NCBI RefSeq assembly: GCF_003184185.1
Contig: NZ_QHJG01000002.1
Location: 54,773 to 74,889, forward strand
DNA: 20,117 nt
Origin: Legionella qingyii
GTDB taxonomy: Bacteria; Pseudomonadota; Gammaproteobacteria; Legionellales; Legionellaceae
Reading direction: 5' to 3'
Below the pieces are notes generated by a model. The model did no database searches, was not told the DNA's origin, and saw only the letters and a program-made list of their open reading frames with translations. The position numbers were made by a program, and so were the translations under genes. Positions 1 through 10,565 of the stretch are shown here, piece by piece. The stretch's first letter is position 1, and every line of letters starts with the position of its first letter.

Positions 1-69
1 ACGGAGCTAGAACCCCAAAAAGCATTCAGGACTCCTATAGTCTTAAATTGTTTTCCTAATCCAAAATAT

Positions 70-1266
70 TACTCTTTTCGTCGAAATTCAGAAACCGAAC
101 AGAACTCGCATGACTAAAGTGGTGATAAACGCTTTCTATTTTATTTTTTAAAACTAAGGGTTAGATTACTTACACAACTTTTATATCTTAATGCACGGTC
201 ATTACCACCAAATAAAGAGCTAGTCACAGTATATGTGCTAGCACTATAAGGTGTTTAAAATAGGAAAGAGTTATTCGTGGGCCTTTAGTTAGCAAATTCG
301 TAAAGCCTGTTAGTCTAACCGATAGTTCCACGGCTTAATGAAAGATGATTATGGGTATAAGCTATAGAAAAGGACTGACCTTTGGCATAACCAAGTGAAC
401 CTCGACTCCGTAATCGATTTTTATGAAGAAACCAAATGGAAGAAAACCCCCTATTAGTATAACCGAGGATACCTCGCCTCCGGAATCGCTTATTATGATG
501 AAACTATAAAGAAAGTGAACTACCATTAGGATATCCGAGAAACCCCCGCTTTAGTAATCGTTTTTTATTTAGTGATTGAGTAGAAAGAGATTTTTCTTCA
601 GTTTAGCCTCGTCTTCCACGCTTTCGTAACAAAAGCTTAGTTTGTAACTTTTCAAATATAAATCCATTGTTGGCGAATCCCTTACTCCCACATCTCAGAG
701 AACTATCTTTAGTTAGGGAGTTGAAATAACTGAACCTTTTGTTATTATAACTATTTCTACCGCAACTCTAATATCGTTCTTTAGGGTTAAATGAAATAGA
801 GTAAGAACTATTGTTAGGTAATGTTTTACTCCCCCGTCGAAAAAACCGGGTCCGGTCAAGAGAGCTTACCGAAAGTTGACGACCAACATCGTATCCAGCG
901 CTTCCCCGAGTCAAAAATAGACTTAACTCAGTAGAATGGAACGAATTATAGCTGTTATTAAATTAACCACTACTCCCATAGCGTCGAGATCGTTTTTACT
1001 CAAGAGACTGATTAAATATACGCCTATTATTAGAATAACCCCTACTTCCACGTTTTTAAAATTGGTTTCGCTATGTTGACGTTTTAAATTCAAACTCAGT
1101 ATTAATATAACCTCTACTTCCGCGAAATTGAAATCGACTTTGACGTTGAAATATATGGAATCTACATTCGAAATTAGTTTAATGACGTTAGCCTTATTTT
1201 CGTAATTTTTCATTACTTCACAACAGAATAAACTTATGACTTCCATTGGGACCTCTATTCGCCATT
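70..1266. CDS. Secreted leucine-rich-repeat protein (mirror reading, rightward)
   Basis: 398 codons, read from the complement left to right (restored: 18852-20048, - strand). ATG at 70-72 follows an AAAGGATTAGG stretch; TAA at 1264-1266. Residues 1-21 form a Sec signal peptide (MRKAALSLWLVLSVLISPLFA). From about residue 70 to 381 there are thirteen consecutive 24-residue leucine-rich repeats of the ribonuclease-inhibitor type, consensus NxxLxxLxLxxNxIGxxGAxxLAx, followed by a partial repeat that ends the protein. Such repeats make curved solenoids for protein binding. LRR proteins are frequent among Legionella effectors and surface proteins, but the classical signal peptide points to the periplasm, outer surface or type II export rather than direct Dot/Icm translocation. 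No catalytic domain is visible. The specific partner is unknown. Confidence 0.88.
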
Positions 1267-1288
1267 CAAGTACGGGATAACCGTGTAG

Positions 1289-1366
1289 AACGCGCTTTTT
1301 ATTGTGAAGCCTTCGGAGTGTATGACTACTACATACGATGCAAAAAAGTCATAGTATAAGCGCGTT
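1289..1366. repeat. Long imperfect inverted repeat between LRR gene and proS
   Basis: In the complement reading, TTGCGCGAA (1289-1297) is the exact reverse complement of TTCGCGCAA (1358-1366). Inside lies a smaller hairpin, CATAC at 1320-1324 and GTATG at 1332-1336, followed by a run of T. Inverted repeats survive mirroring, so the palindrome itself is visible in the printed sequence too. It lies just after the LRR stop and facing the end of proS, so it may act as a terminator for the rightward gene or be a dispersed palindromic element. A second small hairpin (TTACG 1402-1406, CGTAA 1412-1416) lies nearer to proS. Confidence 0.55.
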
Positions 1367-1464
1367 GGACGCGAGTTTAGGTTGGTAAGGGGGTACTTGC
1401 CAATGCTATTTGCATTATAGGAGATTTAAAAGGACCTCCTTGTGTCACCTTGGGCCCAAAGTCG

Positions 1465-3174
1465 GATGAACAAACTCCGGTCAGCTTGATAACATAGTTA
1501 ACGAAATAGGTTTGAATCAACAACACAAAGAGGTCATCGAGCCAAAAATATAAGGTGTGTCAAAACAAGGTATAAAGCAAGTGAATGCTACTATGCTACA
1601 CCTTATGGTTAGTTTAGCACTAGACGTTTGTTGTGCGGTCGAGAAAGTAAGGCTAGTAGTTAATTATGTAGCTACAGATTAAGAAAATTTGCGAGTATAT
1701 CACGTAGACGAACAAAAACTTGATGAACACTTGCTACGGGTAAATTTCCTTAATACTGATGAACCTTACCACGTTATAAAACTCCGGTCTATTAAGGTAA
1801 AAGTAGTACTACGACAAGCTAACGACGACGTTGATGTGCTCACTATGGATTCGGTATTGTAGGGTAATTGTATCAGAGATTAACTGGGACAAGTAATTAA
1901 TGACGTCGTAAGTACCGAAATCGCATAAATAGAGGGTCGACTTTCTGTACTGGTTGAAGTTACGGCGCCGTTCTCACGTCATAAGGAAAGGGTAGACCTG
2001 ACTATAGCGGGAGAAAATGTAATGCATTAAGTATTTGTTCTATAAGTGAGTGTAGAAATAGGGTTCGTCGTACAACTATTACAAACAGACGAACTAACCG
2101 TGGTGTTTATTTTCTTAGGTATCGTTCTCGTACTACTAGGTGCTAATGTCCTTAACCATTTAACTGACCAGGTTCTCTCGGTTACCCCCAGAAGTTCCAA
2201 AAATTCTGTCAAAGAAGTAGTTATTTAACATCCCCTCTTACGTGGTTTCCTACAAAATAACGAAACTGGAGTAACTCGAGTAGTAGCGGAGAATTTTGAT
2301 TTCGGTGGTATCCCACAAGAAAAGGAAAATGTTAGTTACAGAACTACCAAACTGACGAACGATGTGGTTTCTTAAAACTGTGAAGTCGATATCAAAAAAC
2401 CAAACCTCATAGTTGGTCTTAGTAAAAAACTCACCACCCACAACGAAAAAGCCCAAAATTTGACCAACGAACAAGTTATAAACGCCGTATTAGAGGAAAT
2501 AGTGATATCTTTTAATTTAGAAGTGGTCTCAGTCGGTTATGAACCTTGAGTACACTACGTCTCGGAGGTTATCGTGGGCATAGCCGAAGTTGACGCGCTA
2601 TAAATTCAGGGTACGCTAGTTTTTATGCTGTTATTCGGACTATGTATAGAAACATCCAGTAAACGTCCGAAAGATCTAAATTTACCTTACTTATACGTAG
2701 AAAGTATTATTTAAGAGCACGTGCGTAGTGTGGTTTTGCTCCAGACTAAAGCAGCGCCTTAAATCAAACCTAGACTATTTTCGAACACCCATTAACAAAT
2801 ATCCTAACATTGAGTAATGCGTATTATAGACACTAATGAAGAAGTACTCATCCCGGTATCGTTATAAGAGATGGTAATCTTAGAAAGTACCACTCTTCGA
2901 CGGGCGGTTTCCATAGGGTTGCGGGTCAAAGAACGGTATCAAGTCGTCCAACATGACGCCCGTACTCGTTGAGGTAACGCAACTACGCTAAGTAAAGAAG
3001 TGCCTGATAGACAAGATAAAATGCATTATGAAAATTTGGGTTTCCGTAGGTCCATATTTCCGGACTTGGGTCAAATGCTTAGTAAGGTCAAGAGTCGTAA
3101 TTAACTACACTTTGTTAGAGACGTAGCAAACCTCAAAGAAACTCTCAACGATTTTTGGTAACTCTGCGTGCGTA
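1465..3174. CDS. proS: Prolyl-tRNA synthetase (mirror reading, leftward)
   Basis: 569 aa, close to the 572 of E. coli ProS (restored: 16944-18653, +). It charges tRNA-Pro with proline in the cytoplasm using ATP. It opens MRASQWFLATLKETPNDA and continues EIVSHQLMLRTGMIRKLGSG, the hallmark N-terminus of bacterial-type ProS that begins the class II catalytic core. The C-terminal anticodon-binding domain ends with DDRNERAGVLFADHDLIGIP. The length implies that the bacterial editing (INS) insertion is present, although I did not read the middle residue by residue. The ATG (3174-3172) is preceded by an AGGAG at about 3184-3180. The stop TAG (1467-1465) overlaps a CCCGGG-containing repeat fragment. 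It is transcribed away from the SulP-carbonic anhydrase gene, with an inverted repeat between the two. Confidence 0.95.
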
Positions 3175-3266
3175 AAGACGAGGACTTTTATCATAACAAG
3201 AACTCACGTTTCGTAATATGTCTTCAAAGACAAGTTATTGTCTAATTAACCGCACTCCGTAGATCG

Positions 3267-3323
3267 GACGCTCCGCCTCGGGTAACAATAATTTAGTAAA
3301 AATAGAACCCGAGACGAAGCGTC
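3267..3323. repeat. Inverted repeat between SulP-carbonic anhydrase gene and proS
   Basis: In the complement reading CTGCGAGGCGGAGCCCA (3267-3283) pairs with TGGGCTCTGCTTCGCAG (3307-3323), 15 of 17 positions, with an AT-rich loop of 23 bases. It starts 17 bases past the stop of the leftward SulP-carbonic anhydrase gene and ends about 90 bases before proS. It could terminate the upstream gene, as a hairpin without a clean T tract, or be a palindromic repeat element. Confidence 0.55.
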
Positions 3324-3339
3324 GTCGATAGATCTCTAC

Positions 3340-5649
3340 AATTTAGAATTAGAACCGAAGAAGATTATTACATAAATCAAACCTTCGGTCCACAAGCATT
3401 AAAAAAGGAGGTTCAACCGAATTAAGTATGAGTATTAAAAATATTACTTGAAATGGACAGACTTGTAATATTTGGGGTGGTTGATCCCGTTATAGTAAAA
3501 CGAGCTAGTACAGTACGTTTTATCTCGACGCTAGTATTTAAAGGACGTACCATACCCGATGCAAATTGAGTCATTGTAACAGGTGTATTCAAAATAAAAA
3601 TGACACTGCTAAACAAAGTCAAAGCGAGAGGCGTAACTAGCGACCAAATTAAAACAGGTTGTTAAGACAATATACCGGACAAAGTTGAGGCAGCGTGCGT
3701 CTAACTTACCGCGGTGTTGCGCATACCGGGTCTTGCTGTTACTCAAATTGCGGTTGTTGTACTGTTCGTATAAGTTACGACCGGTCTTGCAGTAACAAGT
3801 GGTGCAAAGGTCGTTGGGCGTGTGTTTTTTGTAGTGGTTTCGAGTATAGTTTTTAACAAAGATGACCTTGAGCACTTAGTTATGTTGGTTCTTGTTACCG
3901 TTATCCTACAACGGGAAAGCGACACTCAAATTACAGGTTAACTAAGCTTGCCACCTAACCCCACAGTAACTCCTTCGCAACCAAAGGAAGTACATTTTAT
4001 AAATTATGGACACGACCTCTGTCCACGCTAACGTGCAGCATACACCAATGTAACTATTTTAGTTATATTAATACTTAGAATATTACAAGAAACTTCGGTT
4101 AGTCTAAGTTACGTTAAAAAAATAACCCGCGAACAAGGAGAAATTTAAGAAAATCTTCGAGTCTTTAAAGAAATAGTTATATGACTCATATTGCGCGTAG
4201 TTATTAATTGACACTAAGGGACCCATACCTTAGTTCGAGCCGTTGATTTCGCCGAAATAATTCTTTTCAGTAAACGACCCCCTCATGATTTGCTAATTAA
4301 AGAGGTCATCCTACTTAAAGAAATTCCTATAATTAAGCACGGACTGACAAACTAAAATTATATATCTTGTTTGAATGAGGGTCGGGCTAATTTTACGGAC
4401 AATCCTCCAATTTATGTTACTACGACTAGTGACATCGCTATTTACCCTATTTAGCTAGTGATGGAACTCGTATTTATCTCGCTATTTAACTTCCAAATAA
4501 ATTAAATATAGGCCATATCTAGTTTTAACGTCGGTTTCTTCTATTCCCTTAAAATAAATTGCACGGGCCCTAATTGTAGTGGCGTTCCTTTTATTTTTGT
4601 GGTACGTTTTAACGACTGTGAAACGAACAGCTTGGACGAACTTATAACTAACTCCAAGAATGCTAATGTCTCCATTACCCTTAGGGTGGTTAATTTGGTC
4701 GCCAGTACAAAGGGTGAGGGACTCGTTGGTTAAGAGCCAAACTCCTCCCTACCGCAGCAAAAAATAGGTCAAAAAGGGGACGAAATTCTAAGTTATTCGA
4801 AAGTTCTCTTCGGTGTTACGGTTACTATTTTCGTATTTCTATCTGAAAACCTAAGCGATTTCATCTGGTCAACCCTATAAGGTTAACCGATTTATCGAGT
4901 GCTATTAATAGACAAACCCCTTACAATTGATTGACGCCGCTTAAAACTTAGTACGAACTTAACCAGGTGTTTTTGTTGAGTAATTCGTTGTGCGGGTTTT
5001 ATTGCTGCTCCTAACCACGGCCATAAAGAAAATCATAAAATAAAAAGCAGTGTAGTTTTATTTAATTACACGACTCTCTTTCTTAGCATTAGTCGTAGCG
5101 GGGTCATAAATATACGAATATGTGTCGTTCTTACCCTGAATTACTCTAAAGAAGTCGCCAAAGATTGTTTACGTAAAACTCAAGCAACTTTAGACGTCTT
5201 TCTCATTTACGTTCACCGTTAACGAACTAATAATTATTTTATGGCTACCGTGTCTCATCTGGAACATGCTGTAACCTTCCCTGCATTAGCCGCTGTTTAG
5301 GTCGAGCGTTTGAAGGATATTGGTGAACTTCATTTGGCCGTTCTTTATCTCGTTGATTTTTACTTAACTTTAGAGGATCAACTCATTCCCGTCGATGATG
5401 GTGGCGGCGGTATGGTCGACGTCCAGGTGACTGTGATTGCACGCTCGGTGAATTCGTTGGATGCTGTTGAGGTGGTTATTGCGGTGAATTTTAAGGTCTC
5501 TTTTCACCACGTGGTCTTCGGTTCCGTTATGGATCTGTATTACCATACCGCTGCTCTTTATGCTGATACCGACGATGTTTTAGTTTAAATTTCATTGCGA
5601 ACCGTATTTAAGCTTTATATGCACTCAGTTGGCTACATAAACATTTGTA
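3340..5649. CDS. SulP anion transporter fused to beta-carbonic anhydrase (mirror reading, leftward)
   Basis: 769 aa (restored: 14469-16778, +). Residues ~15-440 are a SulP-family membrane transporter, with the N-terminal FVAAIVVFLVAIPLCLGIAL and then SGSHVSVSGPAAGMAA. Residues ~445-545 form a STAS domain, and ~550-769 a complete beta-carbonic anhydrase. The zinc and catalytic residues are present: CIDSR (C589, D591, R593) and GHTRCGA (H642, C645). Carbonic anhydrase interconverts CO2 and bicarbonate; the fusion suggests bicarbonate or a related anion is moved through the inner membrane and converted on the cytoplasmic side. SulP-carbonic anhydrase fusions are known in bacteria, including Legionella. 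The start ATG (5649-5647) follows AGAGGA; TAA is at 3342-3340. Whether the transported ion is bicarbonate or sulfate cannot be read from sequence. Confidence 0.93.
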
Positions 5650-6063
5650 CCCCTATCTAGGAGATAATTGTTTTATTTCACTTTTCCAATTCGCTTTCAT
5701 AAGATTAAAATCTGATTTCACGGTAGATTATTTTGTAATAACATTGTTTTTACAATAATTTTACAATGCCAAATCAATTCCTACACACGAATTGATCCCG
5801 ATAAACCAAACAACCACGAGTAACACAAACACCAAATATTCTAAGCTGACTACGTTTATTAAGTTTTTTTGCTTTTCCTTTTCGGATCTGATTTTCGTTC
5901 TTTCTCACAAAACAATTAATTTTGGGCCCTAACCGATGCAACAAGTGATGTGAGAATACGTGTAGAGTGACTTTTCGGTATAAACATGAGTTTAGACTGA
6001 AAAGGGGTTTCTAAAAGTTGAACACTGATTCTCTGTCCAGAAAGTGGCCCGAAATTTTGTTAA
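5650..6063. other. Intergenic region between ttcA and the SulP-carbonic anhydrase gene
   Basis: 414 bases without a convincing gene. Both flanking genes run leftward, so this holds the ttcA 3' end and the SulP-carbonic anhydrase promoter. I see an AT-rich imperfect inverted repeat around 5733-5766 (AACATT and AATGTT arms) and a repeat-like fragment AAACCCGGGATTGGCTAC at 5921-5938 in the complement reading. A rightward open stretch at about 5786-5881 would encode one hydrophobic helix plus a charged tail (LGLFGLLVLIVFVVYK, ending EKEA), but a stop immediately precedes it and it has no good start, so I do not call it a gene. Confidence 0.5.
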
Positions 6064-6906
6064 AATATGAAGATGACTCAGCTTAAGAAGACACGATTTC
6101 TCAAGCGACCATAACTAACAAACTAACCACCGATTAAGTAAAAGTTCTAAAGATTTTAAGGTGTATAAAACTAGGTATTCAACCGACCCAAACTACGAAA
6201 CGTCGCGTACGTCCTATAATGAACCTTGAAATCCTAAAAGAAGCCGTTCAACTAATTAATTTACACAATGAAAAAACGCGTAATTTAAAAGGACTCTTGG
6301 TGTTTCACATGTCCCTTACTATCCCATCCTAACGAGCAACCGCTTGCACTATTACAGAAAAAGAACTTGTATCGTATTACCTGCTTAATGATACACGAAA
6401 AATAATAGCGACTCGTTAAACCCACCGTAACTCGCTTACAGTGGTAATATATCCTACCTGTAGTAATTCCATGCTTGGTCTAGTAGAGCTACTACCGGTT
6501 CTCGCTAAAATAACTTCGGTACAAGAAGCCGTATTGCTATCTATTAGGGCGCTGCATTCGCACTCGTATTTCTTGTCATACAAAATGGAAGCCCTTAAAA
6601 AAGAAAATGCTATGACATTCATAGAGCTCAATCCTAAAGTACTCCTTAACTTGCGAGCCGCTCGGTAACGGCGTGACGTCATAGTAGGGTTGGTCCAACT
6701 CGGACTAGATCCCATTTCCTTTTCTCAAGTTTAAATAATGGTCTTGCGGCCGCATTAACTAGGTTTTATCAATTTTCGCATTTTCTCAGAAACGGTGGTC
6801 TGTTTGTCTGGTATTGTGCTAGTGGTGCGACCTAGTATAATTTTAGACGTTAACGAAATGGACATATTACTTCATTAAAAAAAAGTTGAACCCTCCCTAA
6901 CCTGTA
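6064..6906. CDS. ttcA: tRNA 2-thiocytidine biosynthesis protein TtcA (mirror reading, leftward)
   Basis: 280 aa (restored: 13212-14054, +). TtcA thiolates cytidine 32 in certain tRNAs, using ATP and an iron-sulfur cluster. The PP-loop motif SGGKDS is at residues 36-41. The two CXXC pairs typical of TtcA follow: YCSLCSRLRRG (C111, C114) and IIPCTLCGS (C199, C202), along with ALGHHRDD (135-142) and MPPKLLSDNKKHIVIRPL. The start ATG (6906-6904) lies 24 bases after the tolC stop, so ttcA is the last gene of a pcm-tolC-ttcA run. The C-terminus after about residue 240 is poorly conserved and ends FDSVEV. The residues at 141-147 read DDLVRTL where DDxxxTL is usual, so the family pattern holds. Confidence 0.94.
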
Positions 6907-6930
6907 ATATTTTTGGACTTATTTTTTAAC

Positions 6931-8304
6931 AATAAATCACCATCACGAAGGTCGTCTTTGATTAGGCAATTGTGCTCAACAAAGATTGGTACTTAATTAG
7001 TCGAGTTCTAGTAAATGCAAATTACAAGGCCGTTCTATAAAATCTCAATCTTGCCGTAATTAGTTTGACATAACCAGTAATCGTTCAACCAAGACTCGAA
7101 GTTTTTCTGCGACAACCCGTAAGTGATGTAGGTGGTACCATGCTCACGGATGAAGTTTAACTCGGAGACATGAAAGGTTACTTAAGACAACCCTTTATTG
7201 TCAAACGGACAGACGGAATTGAAACGATTAAGGTAGTCATTAACACAATTTTCGTTAGGCCGACAAATGATGGTGTAGAGCTATTCAAACAAGCTGAGCA
7301 AGCGACCATCGGGCTTTTAATACGAAACGAACGGCTCAAACCCTCTCATGATCAGGAGGAACTTTACGTCCTTTCAAGTTGCGGTTTGATTGTGATCTAA
7401 CAAAAACTAAAAGGCCATTCTTTCCCGACCTACACAACTGAAGTAAACAACAAAGACGACTCGACGGAACCTATCGTTGTCATCCGGTCAACGGTCGTCT
7501 GTCGCGAAAGTATAAAACTGCACGATGAAGTTCTAACGTAAACCGTCTGTTGTTAAACATCAAAACAAATTCTGGTCATAGATAGGTGAGTAGATGTAGT
7601 AATCCAAGACCGAATTACTCTCCTTAAAAAGGTAGGGCGTCTCCGCGTTACTCAAGTATTTGTACTAAGCAATTAAAAGAATTTAAAAGTGAAACTAACT
7701 AAACCAACAATGCCCTCCGTTATTGGCATCGATGGCTAACTAGTATTCGACGAAAACGAAGTATTTGTCTTCATTAACCTAGTTCTGGGTGGAGTTTCGC
7801 AACAAACCGAACGAGCATGACCGCGTACAAACGCGCAAAAAAACGGAGTCGCTTTAAATTTCATAGAACCCGTTTGTTATATAGTTTCATCCGAAATCGA
7901 CAAGATTCTTAATTTAGGACTCGACGTAGCAATTTTCATCGAACACGACGAAATTGTCTACGGGAACGAACAAAATGAAACCGGGTCCGAACTATTAACT
8001 TTTATCGGACTCTACGTCTTTGAACGGTGTAGAACCTAAACATTATCAGCAGAACTTGCGACTTTTTCGGTAGTAAGTGTACGTCTTTCAAAGCCGAACA
8101 AACGCGACATTCTGGACGAACCCCATCGTTACGACGGGTCCGAACTCCTTGTCGAAGAAATAATCGGTATATGCAAAGTATCCGTAAAAACTTATATCCT
8201 AGTAAAAGTTCTCGAACTACTATCTATAGGTAATTCAGACAACGCCGTTTACGAACGCTGTTGTCTGGTTTTCGGTACTCTATCGTTTAGTTGTTAAAAA
8301 AGTA
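6931..8304. CDS. tolC: TolC-family outer-membrane efflux and secretion channel (mirror reading, leftward)
   Basis: 457 aa (restored: 11814-13187, +). Residues 1-20 are a signal peptide (MKKLLICYLMAFGLLSQAFA), after which the mature protein begins ATDLMDIY. Two half-repeats show the TolC signatures: FEVGLDPITSVYEAKAAYD in the first half and FEVGTRTMVDVVNAQQRLF in the second. Long helical heptad-rich stretches between them fit the periplasmic alpha-barrel. TolC trimers form the outer-membrane exit duct for type I secretion and tripartite drug efflux, working with inner-membrane pumps that are not encoded here. The ATG (8304-8302) is preceded by TTAGGATTTAG and lies 12 bases after the pcm stop, so the two are probably co-transcribed. 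The C-terminus ends VNGLVSAGSTTTK. Confidence 0.93.
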
Positions 8305-8316
8305 AATTTGATTTAG

Positions 8317-8970
8317 GATTTTATGTTTAAGAAAAACGTAACTAAATAGCTAGTTATTTCCTTACAAACAAAGTTTTTCGTCACGAAGTACGGTTAAAAG
8401 TGATACTAGATCAAGTATGTTAGCCGGAACGTACTGTCCTCTTCGAGGAAGTTATTGTTTATTAAAAGGTGGTCCTTCATAGACATTAAAAACTCAGAGT
8501 AAATAAACAAGAAACCGTGGTCATTTATGTTGCTGTAGTATTCCTCGTGAAAGATTGGTTGGAACTGACCGTAGTGGTCATTAATTAAGATGTAACAGTG
8601 TCACCACAAAAAAATTATCTACACGGCGTAACCATCACTTTAGCCGTATCATCAGATACGACTAATGAAAAAATGTATCGAACGACTCGTTGCGCCATTT
8701 TTTAGGTGACGGTCAAGGATGAAGGTTTTGCCAAAGTACTGGAACGTTTAGGTTACGAACATCTTAAAAAGGAAGAAGGTTTCCTCATTCGTACGCAACT
8801 AGCACTAATTCCCCATAAACGTACAGACTTATTCGTTTTACCTATTTAACAAGCCCTTGCTTAAGCACAGAATCATGTTGTAGTATGTTTAATTCCTACC
8901 TAAGCAAATTTTGTAGCGGTCAAGCTTCAACAACAAACTGGTACAATTACGCACGCGAAACTATTGAGTA
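8317..8970. CDS. pcm: Protein-L-isoaspartate O-methyltransferase family protein (mirror reading, leftward)
   Basis: 217 aa (restored: 11148-11801, +). The family methylates isoaspartyl residues in aged proteins using S-adenosylmethionine. The N-terminal MVKQQLRTGDVLNESILNLYD and EFVPEQFIHFAYSDM match the family's start region. LTPLEEGKILQAL and the SAM-binding motif I EVGTGSGF (residues 83-90) follow, then VISIDYYAD, whose acidic residue fits the ribose-binding position. The C-terminus is divergent (FVIEGASPVMQGRLYELDH), so substrate use is less sure than the fold. ATG at 8970-8968 was chosen because GGTAG lies upstream; an in-frame ATG ten codons later is possible. It is the first gene of the pcm-tolC-ttcA cluster, an arrangement with tolC seen in several gammaproteobacteria. 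Confidence 0.88.
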
Positions 8971-9324
8971 AACAAGATGGCACAACTAACAAAATCCAAT
9001 TCTAACTAATAAGTAAACGGTTGCAAAAACAATAAGCGTCACTAGGTGAAAACCACTAAAATCTTAAGGCGTTTATCGACACTTTGTTCTACCGTCTTCA
9101 CTTAACAGTTATGTGAAAGTTTTGAAACCGTGTTAGAATCGTTTTTTTATCGGGTACACGATTCTTTATTACAAACTTAGGGTTTAAAGCACCACTGAGA
9201 CAAATTTCAAACAATACTAGACGTTAAAAATTCTCAAAAGAATTGGCTAAATATTAATGGGTATGTAGTAAGTGCTACAACTTACTGTCCCTTTATTTAT
9301 ATTAGATTGCTGACCCTCTTACGT
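8971..9324. other. Divergent intergenic region between pcm and kbl
   Basis: 354 bases with no supportable gene; it must hold promoters for both the pcm-tolC-ttcA and the kbl-tdh transcripts. For pcm, reading leftward, a TTGACA lies at 9110-9105 with a weak TGTTTC 17 bases further. A 7-bp inverted repeat, CTTAGCA (9136-9142) and TGCTAAG (9158-9164), could be an operator or hairpin. A 16-codon rightward frame starting with ATG at 9090 looks like chance. Confidence 0.45.
9191..9219. promoter_or_regulatory. Possible sigma-70 promoter for kbl-tdh (mirror reading, rightward)
   Basis: In the complement reading TGGTGA (9191-9196) is separated by 17 bases from TATGAT (9214-9219), which carries a TG one base upstream, an extended -10. 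It lies about 105 bases before the kbl start. The -35 match is weak (3 of 6). Confidence 0.35.
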
Positions 9325-10509
9325 CACGAACTCGTTAAATGACTAATAAACGTTTGACTTTATCGCTGTGAATTCTCACTTCCGAATATGTTTCCTCTCG
9401 CACAATAAAGATCGGTCGTTGTTCGACGACAGTGTCATTTAGTATTTCTTCATTAGTTAGAAACGCGATTATTAATAAATCCAAACCGATTACTGGGAGT
9501 TGAATAACGACTTCCCGTTTTTCGTGACCGAGTCATACCAATACCATACCGAAGACACGCAAAATAAACACCATGGGTTTGAGGAGTGTTTGTCGAACTT
9601 GTCTTTTAGTCAGTTAAAAATTCGTTTCTCCTATGATATAATATAAGTAGTACGAAACTACGCTTATGCCCAGAAAAACTTTGCAATAATCCACTCCTTC
9701 TACGCTAATAATCACTACGTAATTTAGTGCGGTCATAGTAACTACCCTAAGCAGACACATTCCGACGCGCCATAGCTATACGATTATTGCTGTACTTTCG
9801 TAACCTTCTTGTTAACTAACGACGATTTTTACGTGCTAAAGCAAACTAACGGTGTCTACCACAAAAAAGCTACCTGCCTTAAAATCGTTTAGAAGGTCGT
9901 TAAACACTCAACCGTCTATTCATACTACGGTACCAATACCAACTACTGAGTGTACGTCAACCAAAATACCCCCTTTGACCAGCCCCTTGAGGTCTTGTAA
10001 AACCGCAATCGCTAGCATAACTATAATAATGCCCATGGAACCCATTCCGGAATCCCCCGCGAAGACCGCCAATATGACGTAGTTTGTTCTGACAGCAACT
10101 TACCAATGCAGTCGCAAGGTCTGGGATGAATAAGAGTTTATGAAACCGAGGTCAATAACGCGTATGAAGAACACACCAAAATCTATTAAATTACTTTTTA
10201 TTGGTGACCCGACTTTTTAATTTTGCTTTGTCGGAAATAAAAGCACTTCCCTACTGCTTTAACCCTAAGTTCGATTAGGGTCCTCTTGTAGGTTAATAGG
10301 GGCAATACAACCCACTACGCTCAGACCGACCCGCGTACCGTTTAGCAAACAACCTCAATCCATAAATACACCAACCAAAGAGTATAGGACATCATGGATT
10401 TCCCAACCGAGCTTAAGCTTGGGTTTACAGACGTCGTGTACTCGATGTAGTAAACCTATTTCGCTAGCGTCGGAAACTTTGTCATCCATTCCTTAAAAGA
10501 CAATAAATT
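9325..10509. CDS. kbl: 2-amino-3-ketobutyrate CoA ligase, glycine C-acetyltransferase (mirror reading, rightward)
   Basis: 394 aa (restored: 9609-10793, -). This PLP enzyme cleaves 2-amino-3-ketobutyrate with CoA to glycine and acetyl-CoA, completing threonine degradation started by Tdh. Visible features: INLCANNYLGLANDPQL near the N-terminus, YSSCFDANTGLFETLL, SDALNHASIIDGIRLCKA, and the PLP lysine in DIITGTLGKALGGASGGY (K241). The length is close to the ~398 of E. coli Kbl. A GTG start (9325-9327) is chosen because GGGAG sits six bases upstream and the overlapping ATG at 9320 is out of frame. It is followed 56 bases later by tdh, as a two-gene operon. Confidence 0.94.
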
Positions 10510-10565
10510 TCGTTTTGCGAGAAGAGAATTAAGATATCCCTGCTCGATTAAAAACTCCATGAAAA

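Noticed and set aside
1..69. Possible 3' end of a further rightward gene before the LRR protein
   Set aside because: All three mirror frames hit stops within the stretch, and too little is left to recognise a product.
5310..5588. 92-codon conventional + strand open frame, Val/Asp-rich
   Set aside because: It lies entirely inside the mirror-read SulP transporter; its composition reflects the reversed hydrophobic codons, and it matches no family I recognise.
6416..6715. Overlapping conventional frames on both strands (75 and 99 codons)
   Set aside because: Both fall inside mirror-read ttcA, whose PP-loop and CXXC motifs show which reading is real.
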